A DNA stretch of 60,729 nucleotides, from NCBI GenBank assembly GCA_000277445.1, contig AJWJ01000085.1, positions 1-60,729 of the forward strand. Direction: 5' to 3'. This DNA is from Polysphondylium violaceum. Lineage: Eukaryota > Evosea > Eumycetozoa > Dictyosteliales > Dictyosteliaceae. A program made the position numbers and the translations under genes. Within the stretch, counting starts at the first letter, position 1. Each line of letters starts with the position of its first letter. This document shows, piece by piece, positions 31,409 through 41,662 of the stretch. The notes under the pieces were generated by a model, which was not told the origin of the DNA, did not search any database, and saw only the letters and a program-made list of their open reading frames with translations.

Positions 31409-32045
31409 ATGTCAGAAGAAAAAGATGTTGATATGAAAAATATAGATAAAGAAGAGGAAGAAGAAGAGCAAGAGGAAGTAGAGAGTAATAAAAAAGTTGT
31501 AGGAAAAAAAGACAGCAAAGAAAAGGAAAAAGATGACGATGATGAAGAAAGTAGCGATAACGATGAAGAGGTAGAGGAAGAGGATGAAGAAGAGGACGAA
31601 GAAGCTGATGATGAAGATGAGTCATCGTCAAAGAAAAAAGATAAAAAAGATACAAAATCAACACCAGCATCCGCCACAACCGCCACTAGAAAACCCAGAT
31701 CATCTGCAACTCAATTGCCCATTGCAAGAGTAAGAAGAATTATGAAATCTGATAAAGATGTAAAGATTATTTCTGCAGATGCTTTATTTTTAGTTACAAA
31801 ATCAACTGTATGTATAGGAATATCTAATTAAGACAACCAGATACCTGTACCTTTACTAATACATCTATTTATATCTCTTATAACATTAGGAAATGTTTTT
31901 AGATTATTTAGTTAAAGAAGCCTATAAAAAGACTACAGGTGATTCAAGAAAGATTTTATCGTATAAAGATTTAGCCGCAGCTGTGGGTGATATAGATAGT
32001 TTAGAGTTTTTAGATGATATTATTCCAGAGAAAGTCACTGGATAA
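31409..32045 (+). CDS. CHRAC1/POLE4 (Dpb3)-like histone-fold protein
   Basis: Exon 1 is 31409-31807 and exon 2 is 31890-32045, phase 0, 184 residues. The first roughly 95 residues are extremely acidic and Lys-rich. A CBF/NF-Y histone fold follows: QLPIARVRRIMKSDKDVKII, SADALFLVTKSTEMFLDYLV, then KEAYKKTTGD and KILSYKDLAAAVGDIDSLEF. The VRRIMK, SADALFL and LSY.DLA...FL.DI.P patterns match CHRAC-15/Dpb3 subunits of chromatin remodellers and DNA polymerase epsilon; a histone-fold partner (POLE3/CHRAC-17) is expected. The Met at 31409, after a CA-rich leader, is chosen; upstream in-frame codons are T-run leader. In known relatives the acidic tail is C-terminal, so its N-terminal position here is unusual. 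Confidence 0.85.
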
Positions 32046-32127
32046 CTGCATCATAATAGTATTGTATGTTATAGTAGTGGTGTAGGAATAGTAATAAAAT
32101 AATCGAGTTATTTATATATATGGATGT

Positions 32128-33741
32128 TTATTTATTTCTTTTTAGTTTTAGTAATTCAACATTAATACCACCATTTTTGAATGTTGAAACAGTGTCCCAT
32201 GTAAAGGTATTTGATGGCGACGACGACGTTAATGACTTGAATAGTGGATTGCCATTTAAAACAAATACATCTTTGAGAATAGATTCATCAGAGTTTTCCA
32301 ACATTTTACCAAATCTAATAAATGAATCTTTTAATTGATTGGAGAGTTTGTAATCAGAGGTATTTAATATTCTTTGGCCATAGGGTAAATTTGTTATAAT
32401 GGTAAATGGCTTTTTGTATAGCTTGCTAATAGATTCAATCTTGCTATACATCGATTCAAAATCTTGAATTTCAAATAATATATTGTTACCATTACTATGC
32501 TGTTTTTGTTCATTTGTCGATATTATCTGATCATAATTTGTCATGGTGTAACCTAGATTAGTCAAATTATGAATGGATGCATCAATAGCTCTAGGATCAA
32601 TATCTGATCCTACTGTGATGTTGTTGTTGTTATTATTATTACTATTGTCGCTACTACTTTTATAAATTGAAGTTAAATATTGATTATAGTCATGAACTGG
32701 ATGAAAGGGGAAATGCTGGAACTGGAATACACGGTTCTGAGGAATGGGTTTATGAAACTCTAGTGCTTCAGATAATATTGTACCACTGCCGACAAATGGG
32801 TCCCAAAGGAATGATGAAGAGAATCTAAATGAGGTAAGATGTATGATGGCAGAGGCCAGAGTCTCACGAATGGGTGCATCTGTAATATGTTTATCTAGTG
32901 TTCTTTTATGAAACAACTTGTCATCTACAGAATTTACTATTCCATCTACAGTCAACTGTGCCCGATCATTCTCTATCCTCACATACAGCTTTGTCTGACC
33001 CCGCCCACTGTCATTTTTCTCTGACACCATACTGTCCAACTCTGCTTGAAGCTGATCGATTCTTGCTTGTATTTTAATAGGATCCCTTGTATCCAACGTT
33101 TCCTCTTGATCATCTTGTGTCGTAGTATGAGTACTAGTACTTGATGCTGTCTCTTTGTTTATGTTTTTTATTTTAGATTTAAGGTTCTTTAGTTTCTTTT
33201 TAATGGCCTTCAGGTCACTGTTGTCCGTGTGTATTTGGGGAGCTACTTTGGTATTAAAGTAGTCGAGTATTCTCTCCCTCGCGGCACTCGAGTGGTAGAT
33301 GGCCGACGAGTGACAAGTGACTGTTATCTCTGGTGCCGGCAAAGAGAGTGGGAAATACTGTGTCCAATTTATATTGTTGCTGTCGTTGTCGAGACCTGAC
33401 AAGAGATGGTTAAAGTTTTTACAAGGGAATTCATTACCAATTCTGATTCGAACAGATTCACTCACACGACTATAATTTGCAACGGACCATAAATATTTAC
33501 ACACTCCTGATATAGGATTGTTTTTACCACCACCACCGCTCTCTTTTCTTAATTTATCGCTGTCGATGGTAAACTCGATACCTCCACTTGTTTTCTTTAG
33601 GGAGGGGGGTGGATTTAGTTTATTCTTTTTAAAGATCCACTGCACTTCCTTCTCGAGCACATTCTCTAGATTGGGTGACACTGTCAAATATAGCTTTAAT
33701 TGATGAGGAAACAATACATTCTTTGATCTTTTCACCACCAT
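32128..33741 (-). CDS. THUMP/UPF0020 RNA guanine-N2 methyltransferase (RlmL-like)
   Basis: A single-exon 537-residue protein. The N-terminal half is a ferredoxin-like/THUMP RNA-binding region (LYLTVSPNLENVLEKEVQWI; SRVSESVRIRIG). It is split by a charged, probably coiled-coil insert with Ser/Thr repeats (about 190-245). The C-terminal Rossmann methyltransferase has the UPF0020 signature APIRETLASAIIHLT, motif I LWDPFVGSGTILSEAL, VGSDIDPRAI and a catalytic-loop motif NLPYGQR. Layout matches the RlmL half of bacterial RlmKL and eukaryotic THUMPD-type enzymes that make m2G in rRNA or tRNA. The NLPY variant of NPPY is typical of the THUMP group. A target RNA cannot be assigned. Its 3' end converges on the CHRAC1-like gene, 82 bp apart. 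Confidence 0.82.
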   Translation of the reverse strand: MVVKRSKNVLFPHQLKLYLTVSPNLENVLEKEVQWIFKKNKLNPPPSLKKTSGGIEFTIDSDKLRKESGGGGKNNPISGVCKYLWSVANYSRVSESVRIRIGNEFPCKNFNHLLSGLDNDSNNINWTQYFPLSLPAPEITVTCHSSAIYHSSAARERILDYFNTKVAPQIHTDNSDLKAIKKKLKNLKSKIKNINKETASSTSTHTTTQDDQEETLDTRDPIKIQARIDQLQAELDSMVSEKNDSGRGQTKLYVRIENDRAQLTVDGIVNSVDDKLFHKRTLDKHITDAPIRETLASAIIHLTSFRFSSSFLWDPFVGSGTILSEALEFHKPIPQNRVFQFQHFPFHPVHDYNQYLTSIYKSSSDNSNNNNNNNITVGSDIDPRAIDASIHNLTNLGYTMTNYDQIISTNEQKQHSNGNNILFEIQDFESMYSKIESISKLYKKPFTIITNLPYGQRILNTSDYKLSNQLKDSFIRFGKMLENSDESILKDVFVLNGNPLFKSLTSSSPSNTFTWDTVSTFKNGGINVELLKLKRNK

Positions 33742-34129
33742 GGCTGCCTCTAAAAATTTTTTTTGAAATAAAAAAAAAAAAAAAAACTACGACATGAATC
33801 TCAAACAATCATATATTCCAGAGGATATTCTAACTCATTGATCTAAAAGCAGAGTATGTTGATGTAATGTATTTACAATAACAAATGTATTTACAAATTA
33901 ACAACATTTATAGAATTTTACTCTACTAACATATTAACCATTTTGAGATTATTGTCCTTCTTTCCGTAATATAATAGGTGAGATTAGGATAAAGATAAAA
34001 TTGGGTATTCCCTCTTTGTAATTTGGGCTTGATCATGACCCCCAACAATTAAATGAATTTTTTAAATTTTATTTTTTTTTATTTTTTTTTTCATTTTTTT
34101 TGATTTTCTCAAATTGAGTTTGTGTCATT
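33742..34129. other. Intergenic, divergent promoters
   Basis: This holds the 5' flanks of the methyltransferase (minus) and the M3 peptidase (plus). It is AT-rich with A-runs at 33771-33786 and T-runs at 34069-34100. No gene is seen. Confidence 0.6.
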
Positions 34130-36430
34130 TTGAGCTTCACACCATCATTATTCATGAATAATATTATTAGCAATTCAAATAGAGTAATCACTAGAATCTT
34201 TAAAGTCTCACCCTCGATAAAGAGTCTACATTATACTAGTATTTCTATTGTAAATAATAACAATAACAATAATACCTGTACTACAAATATAAACAACAGC
34301 AATAATAATATTAGATTATTTAAATCAAATTTATTAAACAATAATAATAATAATCATATTAGAAATTACTATACTATAACTCAACCATTATACAAAAACA
34401 ACAATAATAATAATAAAACCATGTATGATATTAAAGAAGCCATTAAATTAGATTTCCCAACAAAACCAGAAGATTTTGATATTAGAACAGAAAAGTTATT
34501 TAAAGAGTACAATGACAAGATAGCAGCAATGATTGCCATTCCAAAGGAAAAGAGAACCTTTGCCAACTCTTTTGAGGCTATGGAGGATGCCGACGCTCAT
34601 TTCTCTGTCGAAAACTCGAGTCTTACTTTTCCAGCCAACATGTCGACAGACAAGGCCATCAGAGACGCCAGTAATGAAGCCGAGGCCAAGATTAGTAAGT
34701 TTTTAATCAAGACCACTATGCGTGAAGATCTCTATCAAGCCTATGTTGAGGCCATTGAGCAAAACAAGGGTTTTGTTGATCTTGACGACGTGTCCAAACG
34801 TTTGGTCACCAAGACTATGGAGGGCTTTGAAAAGAATGGTCTTCAATTAGAGAAATCAAAGAGAGAGCAACTCGAGGTCCTCAAGAGCAAGATCTCTGAC
34901 AATGGCGTCGCATTCTCTAAAAACATTGCCGAAGACAAGACCAAGATCTCGTTTAGCAAGCAAGAGCTCGCTGGTGTCCCTGAAAACATCTTGGAAGGTT
35001 TTGAAAAGGACGCCGACAAGCCCGGCAACTACTTTGTCTCGCTCAAGTACCCCGAGCTCCTCCCCACCATGAGAAACTGCGAGATTGCCTCGACCAGAAA
35101 GAGACTCGAGTATGCCAACGCCACCAAGTGCCAAGAGATCAACACCCCCATTCTCGAAGAGACCTTTGCCCTCAGAAAAGAGGCTGCCAACCTTTTGGGC
35201 TTCCCTGACCACTCGTCCTACATCACCAAGTACCTCATGTCCAAATCCAAGCAAAACGTTCAAGCTTTCCAAAAGAAAATGATTGACCTCCTCCTCCCCT
35301 ATGGCCGTAAGGATCTCGAGCACTTGGTTGAGCTCAAAAAGCAACACTATGCCGAAAAGGGCTGGACCGACTTTGAGCCAGTCATCAAATCCTACGACTA
35401 TCCATTCTACAACAACCTTTTGCTCCAACGTCAATACCAAGTAGACCAAAACGAAGTACAGCAATATTTCCCACTCCAAGTCGTCGTTGACGGCATCTTT
35501 GGCGTCTACCAAGAGCTCTTGAACCTCAAGATCATCGAGATCCCTCCCTACAACCCATGGCACCCAGACGTCAAGATGTATGCCATCAGAGACAAAAACA
35601 ATGATCGTTTGATGGGCCACTTTTACCTCGACCTCTATCCCCGTGAGGGCAAATACTCGCACGCTGCTGTCTGGCCCCTTGTCCCCCGTTCTGACGTCAA
35701 CCAACACCAATTGCCCGTCGCTGGTATGCTCTGCAACTTTACCAAGCCCACCGCCGACACCCCATCCCTCTTGACCCACGACGAGGTTGTCACCTTTTGC
35801 CACGAAATGGGCCATGTGATGCACAACATGTCCACCACTGTCAAGTACCCCACCTTTAGCGGCACCTCAGTTGAGCGTGACGCTGTCGAATTCCCCTCAC
35901 AATGCTTTGAGTGCTGGTGCTGGAAGGAAGAGATCCTCGACCGTATCTCGGCCCACCACAAGGACCACACTAAAAAGCTTCCCGCCGACTTGGCCAAACG
36001 TTTGATTGCCGCCAAGAACCTCAACAGTGCCACCTTTTATCTCCGTCAGTTGGTCTTTTCCACCTTTGATATGGCCGTCCACAGCGACAAGACCGAGTAC
36101 TTTACCAACACTGCCGAGCATTGGCGTACCTTCAGCAGAGACGTCGGCCTCTTGGAGGTCCAACCAGGCGTCAACCCCGCCGCCAGTTTTGGCCACATTA
36201 TGGGTGGTTACGACTCTCAATACTACTCGTACATGTGGAGTGAGGTCTTCTCTGCCGATGTATTTAGTGTTTTCGAAGAACAAGGTGTCATGAACAGCGC
36301 CCTCGGCCAAAAACTCCGTGACACTTATTTGGCCGTCGGTGGCTCTCAAGACAGCACCATTGGTATCAAAAACTTTTTAGGTAGAGATGTCAAAGAAGAC
36401 AATTTCTTGAAATCAATCGGTTTAGCTTAA
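34130..36430 (+). CDS. M3-family zinc oligopeptidase, probably mitochondrial
   Basis: A single-exon 766-residue protein. The zinc site HEMGH lies at residues 558-562 (CHEMGHVMHN), with a downstream Glu in ERDAVEFPSQ as third ligand. The flanking helical domains (LFKEYNDKIAAM; HSSYITKYLMSKSKQNVQAF) fit thimet oligopeptidase, neurolysin and bacterial OpdA/Dcp-type M3 peptidases, which cleave short peptides. The first roughly 95 residues are basic, Ser/Asn-rich and poor in acids (NSNRVITRIFKVSPSIKSLH), a plausible mitochondrial presequence followed by an Asn tract. An in-frame Met at 34421 (MYDIKEAIKLDF) begins the conserved part and could give a cytosolic form. The coding part is GC-rich relative to flanks, as in highly expressed genes. 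Confidence 0.88.
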   Translation: MSFTPSLFMNNIISNSNRVITRIFKVSPSIKSLHYTSISIVNNNNNNNTCTTNINNSNNNIRLFKSNLLNNNNNNHIRNYYTITQPLYKNNNNNNKTMYDIKEAIKLDFPTKPEDFDIRTEKLFKEYNDKIAAMIAIPKEKRTFANSFEAMEDADAHFSVENSSLTFPANMSTDKAIRDASNEAEAKISKFLIKTTMREDLYQAYVEAIEQNKGFVDLDDVSKRLVTKTMEGFEKNGLQLEKSKREQLEVLKSKISDNGVAFSKNIAEDKTKISFSKQELAGVPENILEGFEKDADKPGNYFVSLKYPELLPTMRNCEIASTRKRLEYANATKCQEINTPILEETFALRKEAANLLGFPDHSSYITKYLMSKSKQNVQAFQKKMIDLLLPYGRKDLEHLVELKKQHYAEKGWTDFEPVIKSYDYPFYNNLLLQRQYQVDQNEVQQYFPLQVVVDGIFGVYQELLNLKIIEIPPYNPWHPDVKMYAIRDKNNDRLMGHFYLDLYPREGKYSHAAVWPLVPRSDVNQHQLPVAGMLCNFTKPTADTPSLLTHDEVVTFCHEMGHVMHNMSTTVKYPTFSGTSVERDAVEFPSQCFECWCWKEEILDRISAHHKDHTKKLPADLAKRLIAAKNLNSATFYLRQLVFSTFDMAVHSDKTEYFTNTAEHWRTFSRDVGLLEVQPGVNPAASFGHIMGGYDSQYYSYMWSEVFSADVFSVFEEQGVMNSALGQKLRDTYLAVGGSQDSTIGIKNFLGRDVKEDNFLKSIGLA

Positions 36431-37244
36431 ATTATCAGAATAGTAATATAATTATAATAAATATCTCTTCAATAGTGTATATCTCATTATCTCTGTTTTA
36501 TCTTTATTTTATCTCGCAGAAATCTTGATTTGGTTGTAAAAAAATAATTCTTTTTTGTGTAGTTCACTATATATATAGTAGTGTGGTGGGTTTTGTTAAC
36601 AACAATATTTCTAAATATAACCTACAACAACAAAAACAACAAATATTTCTATTTTTGTTCAATTCAATCAGATATGGTTGTTTTTCATTATTTTATGATA
36701 AAAAAAAATGGGTAATCAACAAAAATCATATGAATATGTATCAATACAACATACCTATATAATCACTCCCACCACCACCCTTACTATAAAAATAAAAATA
36801 CAATTTTTATGGATAAAACGAAATCTTTATACGAAAGTGGGGGGTGTATTTGTATGATAATTGTGATGAAAAAAAAAAGTGGGGGATAAAATCATATGAT
36901 CAACATCTACTACTAAATTTGAAATTCAAATTTTTCAACACACACTATTATAAATGTAAATATTATTATCATACAAAAAGAAAAAAAAAAAACAACAACA
37001 ACACATAACACTTTTTGAGTAGAGTATAATTGTTGTTTTTGATATATTGTTATACAAATTTAGGAAATAGTAAAAAAATTAAATAATATTTAATTTATTT
37101 AAATAATTTGTTCAATTTATATATTCACACACACTCAAATTTCATTTCATTCAATTTCATTTCATTACTTTATAAATAGATAATAATAATAGATAATAAT
37201 AAAATATAGTATTAATAATATTATAATAAAAAAATAAATAAAAA
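36431..37244. other. Intergenic upstream of isocitrate lyase
   Basis: AT-rich spacer with a 14-bp palindrome ACTATATATATAGT near 36568, A-runs and a block of TCATTTCAT repeats just before the start at 37245. This is probably promoter DNA. No gene is seen. Confidence 0.55.
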
Positions 37245-38651
37245 ATGAATATTAGTGAAGATTATAATCAATTAAAACATAAAATTAATGTAAAAGATTA
37301 TATTAAAGAGGAAGCCAAAGTACTTCAAAAAGATTGGGATACAAATCCAAGATGGGCTGGCATAAAGAGAGACTATACAGCTGAGGATGTCATTCGTCTC
37401 AGAGGTTCATTCAAAGAGGAGCACACTTTGGCTAAAAAGGGTGCTGAAAGATTGTGGGAATTGGTCAACCAAAAGTCAAGTTGGGTCCCCGCTCTTGGCG
37501 CTCTCAGTGGTAATCAAGCCGTTCAAATGGTCAGAGGTGGATTAAAGGCTATTTATCTCAGTGGATGGCAAGTAGCTGCCGACAACAATACATCTGGACA
37601 AATGTATCCCGATCAATCGCTCTATGCCGTAAACAGTGTCCCCGAGTTGATCCGAAGAATCAACAACGCCCTCAGAAGAAGAGATCAAATTGAGTTTAGT
37701 GAAGGTAATCTCGAACACCAGTATCTCCCCACTCCCATTGTCGCCGATGCTGAGGCTGGTTTTGGTGGACCATTAAATGCCTATGAATTGATGAAATCAA
37801 TGATTGAAGCCGGTGCTTCTGGTGTCCATTGGGAAGATCAATTGGCCTCGGAAAAGAAATGCGGCCATATGGGTGGCAAGGTCTTGGTCCCCACCTGTCA
37901 ACACATTAGAACATTGACTGCCGCTCGTTTGGCCGCCGATGTCATGGGTGTCTCAACCATTATCGTCGCAAGAACCGACTCTTTAGGCGCCTCTTTGATC
38001 ACCAGTGATATTGATGCTCGTGACAAAAAACACATCACCGGTGATCGTACCGTCGAGGGCTACTACAACGTAAACAAAGGCATCCAAGTCGCCATCGACC
38101 GTGCTCTCTGCTACGCCCCATACTCTGATCTCCTCTGGTGCGAAACCAGCACTCCATCTCTTGAACTCGCCAAACAATTTGCCGACGCCGTCCATGCCAA
38201 ATTCCCAGGCAAACTCTTGGCCTACAATTGCTCGCCCTCATTCAACTGGAAAAAGAACCTCTCTGAGGATCAAATCGCCTCATTCCAAAGAGGTCTCAGC
38301 GAGATGGGATACAAATTCCAATTCATCACCTTGGCTGGTTTCCATGCACTCAATCTCACAATGTTTGAGCTTGCCAAAGAGTATGTCAAAGATGGTATGA
38401 CTGCCTATGTCAATCTTCAAGAAAAAGAGTTTGCCCTCGAATCAGAAGGTTACACCGCCTCCAAACATCAAAGAGAAGTCGGTACAGGTTACTTTGACAC
38501 TGTCTCTCAAATCATCTCTGGTGGCAAATCGTCTACTCTTGCTTTGGTTGGTTCCACTGAAGAAGAACAATTTGAAGATCAACCCACCAAAAAGAAAAAA
38601 ACTACCCATGCTACCTCAAGATCTTCAAAAGCTCCTGTTCCTTCAGTTTAA
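37245..38651 (+). CDS. Isocitrate lyase, bacterial-type, with extra C-terminal tail
   Basis: A 468-residue isocitrate lyase, the glyoxylate-cycle enzyme splitting isocitrate to glyoxylate and succinate. Family motifs include [39 protein letters not shown] with the catalytic Cys near residue 205, WCETSTP and NCSPSFNW. The protein follows the compact bacterial form (E. coli AceA ends STEE.QF) and lacks the roughly 100-residue insert of fungal and plant enzymes. After STEEEQF it continues with [20 protein letters not shown] to a C-terminal PVPSV. There is no SKL-type peroxisomal signal; the KKKK cluster could be a nuclear or other targeting signal, or a low-complexity extension. A single exon and bacterial-type sequence suggest possible old lateral transfer, which a tree would decide. 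Confidence 0.95.
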   Translation: MNISEDYNQLKHKINVKDYIKEEAKVLQKDWDTNPRWAGIKRDYTAEDVIRLRGSFKEEHTLAKKGAERLWELVNQKSSWVPALGALSGNQAVQMVRGGLKAIYLSGWQVAADNNTSGQMYPDQSLYAVNSVPELIRRINNALRRRDQIEFSEGNLEHQYLPTPIVADAEAGFGGPLNAYELMKSMIEAGASGVHWEDQLASEKKCGHMGGKVLVPTCQHIRTLTAARLAADVMGVSTIIVARTDSLGASLITSDIDARDKKHITGDRTVEGYYNVNKGIQVAIDRALCYAPYSDLLWCETSTPSLELAKQFADAVHAKFPGKLLAYNCSPSFNWKKNLSEDQIASFQRGLSEMGYKFQFITLAGFHALNLTMFELAKEYVKDGMTAYVNLQEKEFALESEGYTASKHQREVGTGYFDTVSQIISGGKSSTLALVGSTEEEQFEDQPTKKKKTTHATSRSSKAPVPSV

Positions 38652-38999
38652 TAGTTTGTGTTTAGTAGGTTAATTATAATTAAATATTTTAATTATCAAA
38701 AATCAAATATATCTTAATAATAATAATAATGATGATGAAATGAAAATTATAAAATAATAAATAAAAAGAATAAATAATTTCTATGAATCAACCGTTATGG
38801 TCTGCAATGAAAAAAAAAGAATTGTTCCTCTGAGTCATGATTGTTTTGTTTTTTTTTTTTTTCTATTTTTTGCGATTTCTGCATTTTCAAAAATAAATTT
38901 AATATTAATATTTCTCAAAGCGACAATTTGATCAATTTATTAAACAATTATACATATATTTCAGATATATAGATATAGATATATCTAGATATATAAATA
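38652..38999. other. Intergenic
   Basis: AT-rich spacer with T-run (38848-38862) and A-run (38811-38818) tracts and repeated ATATAGATA just before the next start. No gene is seen. Confidence 0.6.
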
Positions 39000-41592
39000 A
39001 TGATTAAATTATCATCTATTACTGGCTTATATCTATTAAGACCATTGGTTAGACAATCATTTAAATCGTCAAATATTAAACAATTTTCAACACCAATATC
39101 TACGATATTTAATAATAATATATATAAATTTTATACAACCACAAATGAAAATAGTAATAGCAATAATATAGCAAATATAAATAGTAATAGTAATAATTTA
39201 AAGAATATTAAAGAGAAAATATTATTAAAAGATATTCCTCAAAAAGATTTAAATGAAAGTAAAAGATACTATTCCTTTCAACCACCAACATGGGAAAGCA
39301 AACAGTATCAGGAATTACTCAACACTGTGACAACACCAGAGGAAAACAAACAAGAGGATGAGTTCAAGGAGGGTATATTGTGGGTGAACCATTTGTATCC
39401 GATCAAGGTGTCAAGACTTGATTTCAGATCACTTTTTTTCCACATTCCCATTACAGAGCGTCTCAGAAACATGTTTCCACAGGATGTAGAGATTATTTCG
39501 TTTGAAAAGCGTATTAAAGAGGGTGGCGCATACATTCATTTCAGATACAAGGGTGAAGAGAGCGTGGAGCAGGTGGGGCAGAGACTACGTCTCTTGTTTA
39601 GGGCAGAAAAGAACCATTTCCACTTTGCCAGTCGTCCAGCGAGTTGCAAGTTGGTGCGTGGTAAGCCCTTTGTCGACGACATTGATTTTCGTATTCCCAG
39701 TAGTACCCTTCGTGTCACATTCAAAGGCGCAGAGGTATCGATCGATGATTTGTATCGTCTCTTTAGACCCTACGGCCATATTAAAGACATTTATTATACT
39801 CCATCTCAACCCTCCAAAGATGGCCCACGTCAAGCAATCATCGTGTTCAAAAGAATGGAAGGTGCCATTGCCACAAGAAATTGTCTTCATAATAAATATT
39901 TTCCAGAATTTGGCTCAACTTTATATTTAGATTATGAAAGTTTAATGGTATGTATTAGATATTAATATTAAATTACTGCTGTAGATATTCTGGAATTACT
40001 AATCCTTTATTCCTATACTCTAGAGAATTAATAAACTAAAGGATCAATTTTCAAAACATCCAAAAATTATGATTCCATTGGCGGGTCTTTTGGCAACTTT
40101 AATCACGATATTATTATTCAATCCTCTAAGAGAGTATTTTATGAATAGAAAATTATCAGAGGTATTTTATTTTGATGATGACGAAGAATGGCAAGATAGA
40201 GTGGAGCAAAAAGTATTAAATACTCATTTTAATTTCCCACCAAACTCAATTGTAATGATTTCTGCTCCCAAAGGATCTGGTAAATCGTCCATGATTGACA
40301 AAGTATTGGAAGGCAGAGAAAACACTCTGCTCATTGATTGTAATCAAGAGGTAAACAACTCTGACGAAGAGTTTATTGAAAATTTTAGTAAAGACATTGG
40401 TTTCTTCCCATCCTATAGCGCCTATTCCAACTTTAGTGGTCTCATCGATGCCATCATTCCCACCGGCAAAGCATTCCATTCCACCACAAGCTATCAATTG
40501 GCTACAATTCTTAAATTGCTAGACAACGTTTTGGATAAAAAAGAAAGATACTTTCCCTCTGATCCTCATCAACCTTACCATTACCCCTTGATTGTGTTGG
40601 ACGGTTTCTTTGGTATGATTGCCGCCATGGAGAACAAAGAAAAGGCCAATATCATCATGGACAGTGTCATCCAATGGGCTATCACATCCACTCAAAGAGG
40701 TCATGCTCATGTTGTATTTTTAAGTTCAGATCCATTTGCCGGCGATATTCTCAAAAAGTATTTGGACAACAGAGGCGGTGGCCAAATCAGCACTATTCAG
40801 TTGGGCGATGTAAATCCACAAATGGCCAAACAATATATTAAAAAACGTGCCGGTCGAATGATTGGAGAGAGCGATCTCGACACCATCGTCGAAACATTGG
40901 GTGGTCGTTACTATGATCTCAACATGCTCTCTCAACGTCTCCTCAGTGGCGAGAGCGTCACTCGTTCGCTAAATACCATGATCTCTCGTGCTGTAAGTGA
41001 AATTCGTGCCGAAGGCTTTGGTTTATCAAAGAGAAACGAAGGCAAACAATCTAAAGACTCGCTGAAATGGACCCGTCCTCAACTCTGGGAAAGCATCAAA
41101 CTTATTGCCGAGAGCACATTTGTTAGTTATGATCATCTTTTATTCAATGTATTTATGGGTGACGAAACCTCTCTCAACAACCTCATCATCAGTGGTCTCT
41201 TGAGATTCCAAAATGTTGACAATGAAAGAATGGTGACTGCCTACTCTCCACTTTATTGCTCTGCTTTCAAACAAATGGTCAACGACATTGAGTTTGCCGT
41301 TGGTATTGATATCCTTGTACAAAAATCTAGAATCGAAGAAGAGATGGCTAAACTAAGCAAAGTGGAAGATGAATTGTTAAAGATTAAAAACTTGAATTCA
41401 CAATCATGGTTGGAGCCACACATTATCAAAAAGAGAAGACAACTTTTGGAAGATAAAATGAAGGACCATGTTTCAAAAATTGAAAAGAGGGAATCCATTC
41501 TCAAAAGACATGCCCAATTCCAAAAATTAGTAAGACAACCATCTCATTCTGATTTGGTTCAAAAAAATGTTAATCCTTATCCAACTATTTAA
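39000..41592 (+). CDS. YME2: YME2/RNA12-like mitochondrial inner-membrane protein
   Basis: Exon 1 is 39000-39947 and exon 2 is 40024-41592, phase 0, 838 residues. The order is a basic presequence (LLRPLVRQSFKSSNIKQFST), an RRM (TLRVTFKGAEVSIDDLYRLF...RQAIIVFKRMEGAIATRNCL), a single membrane segment (IPLAGLLATLITILLF, about residue 333) and an AAA-like NTPase with P-loop SAPKGSGKSSMID and Walker-B-like LIVLDGFFG. A C-terminal coiled coil follows (EEEMAKLSKVEDELLKIKNL). This architecture is that of yeast Yme2/Rna12, an inner-membrane protein affecting mtDNA nucleoids and membrane structure. Either half alone looks like a separate gene; the splice join makes one. Its 3' end converges on the FNIP gene with 70 bp between stops. 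Confidence 0.88.
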
Positions 41593-41662
41593 AACATTGT
41601 TGTTGTTAATATAAATAAAATAATATAATACAGGCAGGTCCTTTTTTTTTATTTAAACATTG

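Noticed and set aside
34856-35824. 322-codon minus-strand frame inside the M3 peptidase gene
   Set aside because: It is antisense to a conserved enzyme in GC-rich codons and has no family resemblance.
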